Assembly: GCA_013289785.1 (NCBI GenBank) | Contig: JABCZE010000051.1 | Span: 1-8,365 of the forward strand | Direction: 5' to 3' | DNA length: 8,365 bases | Origin: Vulcanimicrobiota bacterium | Lineage (GTDB): Bacteria; Vulcanimicrobiota; Vulcanimicrobiia; Vulcanimicrobiales; Vulcanimicrobiaceae | Shown here: one piece after another, positions 6,171 to 8,365 of the stretch | Numbering within the stretch: position 1 is the stretch's first letter | Layout of the letters: the number at the start of each line of letters is the position of its first letter | The notes under the pieces: generated by a model | The model's database searches: none | Told to the model about the DNA's origin: nothing | What the model saw: the letters and a program-made list of their open reading frames with translations, nothing else | Made by a program: the position numbers and the translations under genes

Positions 6171-6287
6171 TTGAAAAATCCATTGGACTCGCTCTGGGGC
6201 ACCGTCATCAGCGGCTTCATTTTAACCGCGGTTCTCTGGGTCATCGCCAGAGCTATCGTTTCTCACGCAATTGGAGCGGGCGCATGA
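6171..6287 (+). CDS. Small single-span membrane protein, 38 residues
   Basis: The gene is short and starts with TTG, so length-based gene finding misses it. It reads MKNPLDSLWGTVISGF..., with a continuous hydrophobic helix from about Leu8 to Val30 (LWGTVISGFILTAVLWVIAR) and a short tail ending AIGAGA. A perfect AGGAGG precedes it at six bases, and its TGA overlaps the ATG of the next gene as ATGA, the classic sign of translational coupling. Lys2 and Arg27 flank or lie near the helix ends. I know no family for it. The arrangement resembles the tiny single-helix subunits that accompany membrane oxidoreductases (for example CydX with cytochrome bd), so an accessory subunit of the PuuD-like membrane protein is a reasonable inference. 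The alternative is a leader peptide that only couples translation, but a full transmembrane helix makes a real product more likely. Confidence 0.75.
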   Translation: MKNPLDSLWGTVISGFILTAVLWVIARAIVSHAIGAGA

Positions 6288-6805
6288 GCAGCTCGAACGA
6301 TTGGATATTTCGCTGGATTCACATCATGGCCGGTATCATGTGGATCGGTTTGCTCTACTTCTTTAACTTCGTCAACGCCGCCGCGGTAAAAGAGGCGACG
6401 GCCGCCGGCGAAGCGGGCCCGATCTCGAAATACATCATGCCGCGAGCGCTTCTTTATTTTCGCTGGGGAGCGGTCGTTACGTGGATCTTCGGCGCCGCGC
6501 TGCTGGCGAACTTTCCCGGGCCGGCCGGCACGAACGGCTTCGTCGCCGCCTTCACGTTCCAAGGCGTGATGGCCCCGATTGGTTTTGGAGCGTGGCTCGG
6601 AACGATCATGCTGCTCAACGTCTGGGGCGTGATCTGGCCAAACCAAAAGAAACTCCTGGGCATCGTTCCGGCCACCGATGAGGAAAAGGGCAAAGCGCGG
6701 CGCGCTGCCTTCCTGGCCTCTCGCGTAAACACGATGCTTTCGATTCCGATGCTCTTCTTTATGGCGACCGGACCATCGTCAATGTCGCAGGGAATTTATC
6801 ACTAG
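6284..6805 (+). CDS. PuuD-like (urate oxidase N-terminal type) four-helix membrane protein
   Basis: Resembles the membrane portion of urate hydroxylase PuuD (Pfam Urate_ox_N type). Features seen in 173 residues: helix 1 at about 7-30 with RWIHIMAGIMWIGLLYFFNF, RALLYFRWGAVVTWIFGAAL (54-73) as helix 2, GFGAWLGTIMLLNVWGVIWP (100-119) as helix 3, and SRVNTMLSIPMLFFM (146-160) as helix 4. PuuD itself is much longer, with more helices and a C-terminal cytochrome c domain; none is here and no CxxCH is present. Only two histidines exist, His13 inside helix 1 and His173, the last residue, so if a heme or metal is bound, His13 is the prime candidate. Its start overlaps the small membrane-protein gene by four bases (ATGA). 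It ends 4 bp from the convergent oxidoreductase stop. Family membership is likely; urate hydroxylation is not supported because no other urate-pathway gene is near. It may instead be a small redox or electron-transfer membrane protein. Confidence 0.85.
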   Translation: MSSSNDWIFRWIHIMAGIMWIGLLYFFNFVNAAAVKEATAAGEAGPISKYIMPRALLYFRWGAVVTWIFGAALLANFPGPAGTNGFVAAFTFQGVMAPIGFGAWLGTIMLLNVWGVIWPNQKKLLGIVPATDEEKGKARRAAFLASRVNTMLSIPMLFFMATGPSSMSQGIYH

Positions 6806-6809
6806 GGAG

Positions 6810-7790
6810 CTACCACTTTAAAACGATCTTGCCGATGTGGGCGCTCGACTCCAATCGAGCGTGCGCGTCGGCGGCGCGTTCGAAGGGATAGACCCGGTCG
6901 ATCACCGGAACGATGGGATCGCGTTTTGGCAGCAGAGGCCAAATGTGCAGCTCGAGTTCGTGCGCGATTGCCGCCTTCTCTTGCGCCGTGCGAGGACGCA
7001 AGCTCGATGCAAGAATCGCCGCGCGCCGGGCAAAGAGCCGGCGCAAATCGAGCTCGACGCGTTGGCCACCGGGCATCGCCACGCAGGCGATGCGGCCGTC
7101 CAGCGCCAGGCATTCGAGATCTCGCGCGATATAGTCGCCGCCGACGATGTCGACGATGACGTTCACGCCGCGACCCATCGTGAGGCGCTCGATCTCCGTG
7201 ACGAAATCGCTGGTGCGGTAGTCGATCGCGGCGGTGGCTCCCAGCCGCACGCAAGCCTCGCATTTCTCGGCGCTGCCCGCGGTGGCAAAGGCTCGCGCTC
7301 CTAGCGCGGTGGCAAACATGATTGCGGTCGTCCCGATTCCGCTGGTACCGCCGTGCACCAGAACGGATTCCCCCGCGCGCAGTCGAGCGCGCGTGAAGAG
7401 ATTGTCGTACACCGTGAAGGCATTCTCCGGAAGCGATGCGGCCTCTATCGCGCTCCAACCCTCGGGCACCGGCAGCACCTGTCCTTGCGGGACCGCGACG
7501 TACTCCGCATAGCCGCCGCCGTTGGTCAGCGCGCACACACGGTCTCCGACATGCCAGCGCGCTACGTGCTCGCCAACCGCGGCGACCGTTCCGGCAACTT
7601 CGAGTCCGAGAATCGGCGACGCGCCGGACGGCGGCGGATAGTTTCCTTGGCGCTGCATGACGTCGGCGCGGGTGACGCCGGCCGCTTCGACGGCAATCAG
7701 CACGTCGTCGGGGCCCGGCTGCGGCGCCGGCATCTGCGCAACCTTCAATACCTCCGGCCCGCCGGGAACGTCGAAGGCAACGAAGCGCAT
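6810..7790 (-). CDS. NAD(P)H quinone oxidoreductase, PIG3-type MDR family
   Basis: Zinc-independent medium-chain dehydrogenase/reductase that reduces quinones with NAD(P)H, close to human PIG3 (TP53I3) and bacterial quinone oxidoreductases. The 326-residue length is normal. N-terminal GroES-like domain: GGPEVLKV (10-17), RADVMQRQGNYPPPSGASPI (41-60), LGLEVAGTVAAVG, VGDRVCAL. Rossmann cofactor domain with HGGTSGIGTTAI at 146-157 (PIG3 has a similar GxSGVG loop), IVDIVGGDYIARDLECLALD at 212-231, then SSLRPRTAQEKAAIAHE and a C-terminal HIGKIVLKW. The catalytic zinc cysteines and histidine of alcohol dehydrogenases are not at their places. ATG 7790 begins exactly at the family's N-terminus; no strong Shine-Dalgarno, only AAAGCG just before it. 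It starts 16 nt after the stop of the propeller gene, so the two may be co-transcribed. The physiological substrate is not evident. Confidence 0.94.
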   Translation of the reverse strand: MRFVAFDVPGGPEVLKVAQMPAPQPGPDDVLIAVEAAGVTRADVMQRQGNYPPPSGASPILGLEVAGTVAAVGEHVARWHVGDRVCALTNGGGYAEYVAVPQGQVLPVPEGWSAIEAASLPENAFTVYDNLFTRARLRAGESVLVHGGTSGIGTTAIMFATALGARAFATAGSAEKCEACVRLGATAAIDYRTSDFVTEIERLTMGRGVNVIVDIVGGDYIARDLECLALDGRIACVAMPGGQRVELDLRRLFARRAAILASSLRPRTAQEKAAIAHELELHIWPLLPKRDPIVPVIDRVYPFERAADAHARLESSAHIGKIVLKW

Positions 7791-7806
7791 CGCTTTGATC
7801 GACTGC

Positions 7807-8365
7807 TTAATTAACTGCGTTGGGTTCGTCGACGACCCCGGCAGGTTTTAAAAGGCCGCTCGTGCCTCCAAGCGACGAGACGATCTTTCCGGTCTTGTAG
7901 TTGATGACGGCTACCAAGTCCGTAGTTTTGTCGGTCACGAAAACCAGCGAGTTGGTTTTGTCGATCGCCAGGCGCGAGGGCGACGACCAGTGCGATCCAA
8001 GCTTTCTCGAAACCTTGTCAAAGGGCGGCTTGATGACGTCGACTGCGCCCGGGTCCGAGGAGTCGCAAACAACAAGATTACCATGTTTGTCGAGTACCAT
8101 CCCACCGGCGTAACCCAGCGTGACGCCGAGTCGCTTCCCATGGCAACCGCTCAGACCGCCGGCGAACTCCGTGATCCTTCCGCCCCTCTTGGAGTCCTGC
8201 GCGACGAACACGTCGCCGGCGGCGTCGAGGGCAACGCTCGACACAAAGCCCGGCTGCGGACACGAACTCACGACTTTGTTGCTCGCCTGCTGATACTCGT
8301 TGACGAGCTTCCCGTCGAAGTCGGCCTCATACACGTTGCCGTCGTGGTCGACGCTCACGCTGGCC
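7807..8365 (-). CDS. NHL-like beta-propeller protein, C-terminal part (5' end beyond window)
   Basis: The frame is open to the window edge, so the true start lies outside; the GTG at 8358 sits inside a propeller blade (ASVSVDHDGNVYEAD) and is not a believable start. About 186 codons are seen. Four blade repeats of NHL/SMP-30 style can be read: VSVDHDGNVYEADFDGKLVN, VALDAAGDVFVAQDSKRGGR with ITEFAGG, MVLDKHGNLVVCDSSDPGAV, and LAIDKTNSLVFVTDKTTDLV with AVINYKTGKIV. Each has the pattern hydrophobic-x-hydrophobic-D-xx-G-[ND]-hydrophobic-x-V. Such proteins are often secreted or lipid-anchored and act as binding scaffolds; the N-terminus with any signal peptide is not in view. Cysteines at the blade edges (SSCPQPG, SGCHGK, VVCDSS) fit an exported, disulfide-bearing protein. 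The quinone oxidoreductase follows after 16 nt. No enzymatic function can be assigned. Confidence 0.85.
   Translation of the reverse strand, partial: ASVSVDHDGNVYEADFDGKLVNEYQQASNKVVSSCPQPGFVSSVALDAAGDVFVAQDSKRGGRITEFAGGLSGCHGKRLGVTLGYAGGMVLDKHGNLVVCDSSDPGAVDVIKPPFDKVSRKLGSHWSSPSRLAIDKTNSLVFVTDKTTDLVAVINYKTGKIVSSLGGTSGLLKPAGVVDEPNAVN

Noticed and set aside
6806..6809. A bidirectional terminator between the convergent genes
   Set aside because: Only 4 bp lie between the stops and no GC-rich hairpin with a T-run is found there on either strand.
8358..8358. GTG at 8358 as the start of the propeller protein
   Set aside because: It falls in the middle of a beta-propeller blade and the frame stays open to the edge; the gene is truncated by the window.
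1..8365. CRISPR arrays, tRNA or rRNA genes, transposases, toxin-antitoxin or defence genes
   Set aside because: No repeat-spacer pattern, cloverleaf, terminal inverted repeats or relevant protein motifs were seen; the window is chromosomal housekeeping plus a few uncharacterised genes.

Overview
The window is a dense stretch of about 8.4 kb of GC-rich bacterial chromosome. It carries ten protein-coding genes plus one 38-codon gene, with no RNA genes, insertion sequences or CRISPR arrays. The strong GC bias keeps long antisense reading frames open, and I treat these as shadows. A MlaE-type lipid-transport permease and a lipoprotein fit a diderm organism. Housekeeping proteins that match no familiar model phylum closely, a short RqcH/NFACT protein, an NHL-type secreted propeller and a small Cys-containing lipoprotein make me suspect an uncultivated lineage such as Candidatus Eremiobacterota (WPS-2). 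That placement is a hunch from sequence style, not a demonstrated assignment.

Left part (1-4709, all on the minus strand, read right to left): a small putative lipoprotein gene, then gmk (guanylate kinase), rpoZ (RNA polymerase omega), glmS (glucosamine-6-phosphate synthase), rph (RNase PH), an unrecognised helical protein of 113 residues, and a MlaE/YrbE-family permease cut by the window edge. From gmk onward, gaps are 12 nt or less or the genes overlap, so these very probably form one operon. It links nucleotide supply, transcription, amino-sugar (cell-wall) precursor synthesis and RNA 3'-end processing to an envelope lipid transporter.

Middle (4725-6104, plus strand): an RqcH/NFACT protein of ribosome-associated quality control. 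It is divergent from the lipoprotein gene with only 15 bp between the chosen start codons. It keeps the NFACT-N domain with the tRNA-binding Asp-Arg pair and the NFACT-R domain, but the helix-hairpin-helix region expected between them appears to be missing.

Right of that (6171-6805, plus strand): a two-gene unit with a 66-nt leader containing a small dyad and a perfect AGGAGG. Its first gene is a 38-residue single-span membrane protein starting with TTG. Its stop overlaps (ATGA) the start of a four-helix membrane protein related to the membrane domain of urate hydroxylase PuuD. This small-protein/membrane-protein pair is the most interesting undescribed element in the window.

Right end (minus strand): a PIG3-type NAD(P)H quinone oxidoreductase, convergent with the PuuD-like gene (4 bp between stops), preceded by the C-terminal part of an NHL-like beta-propeller protein that runs off the window. 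No gene-free stretch exceeds 66 bases.
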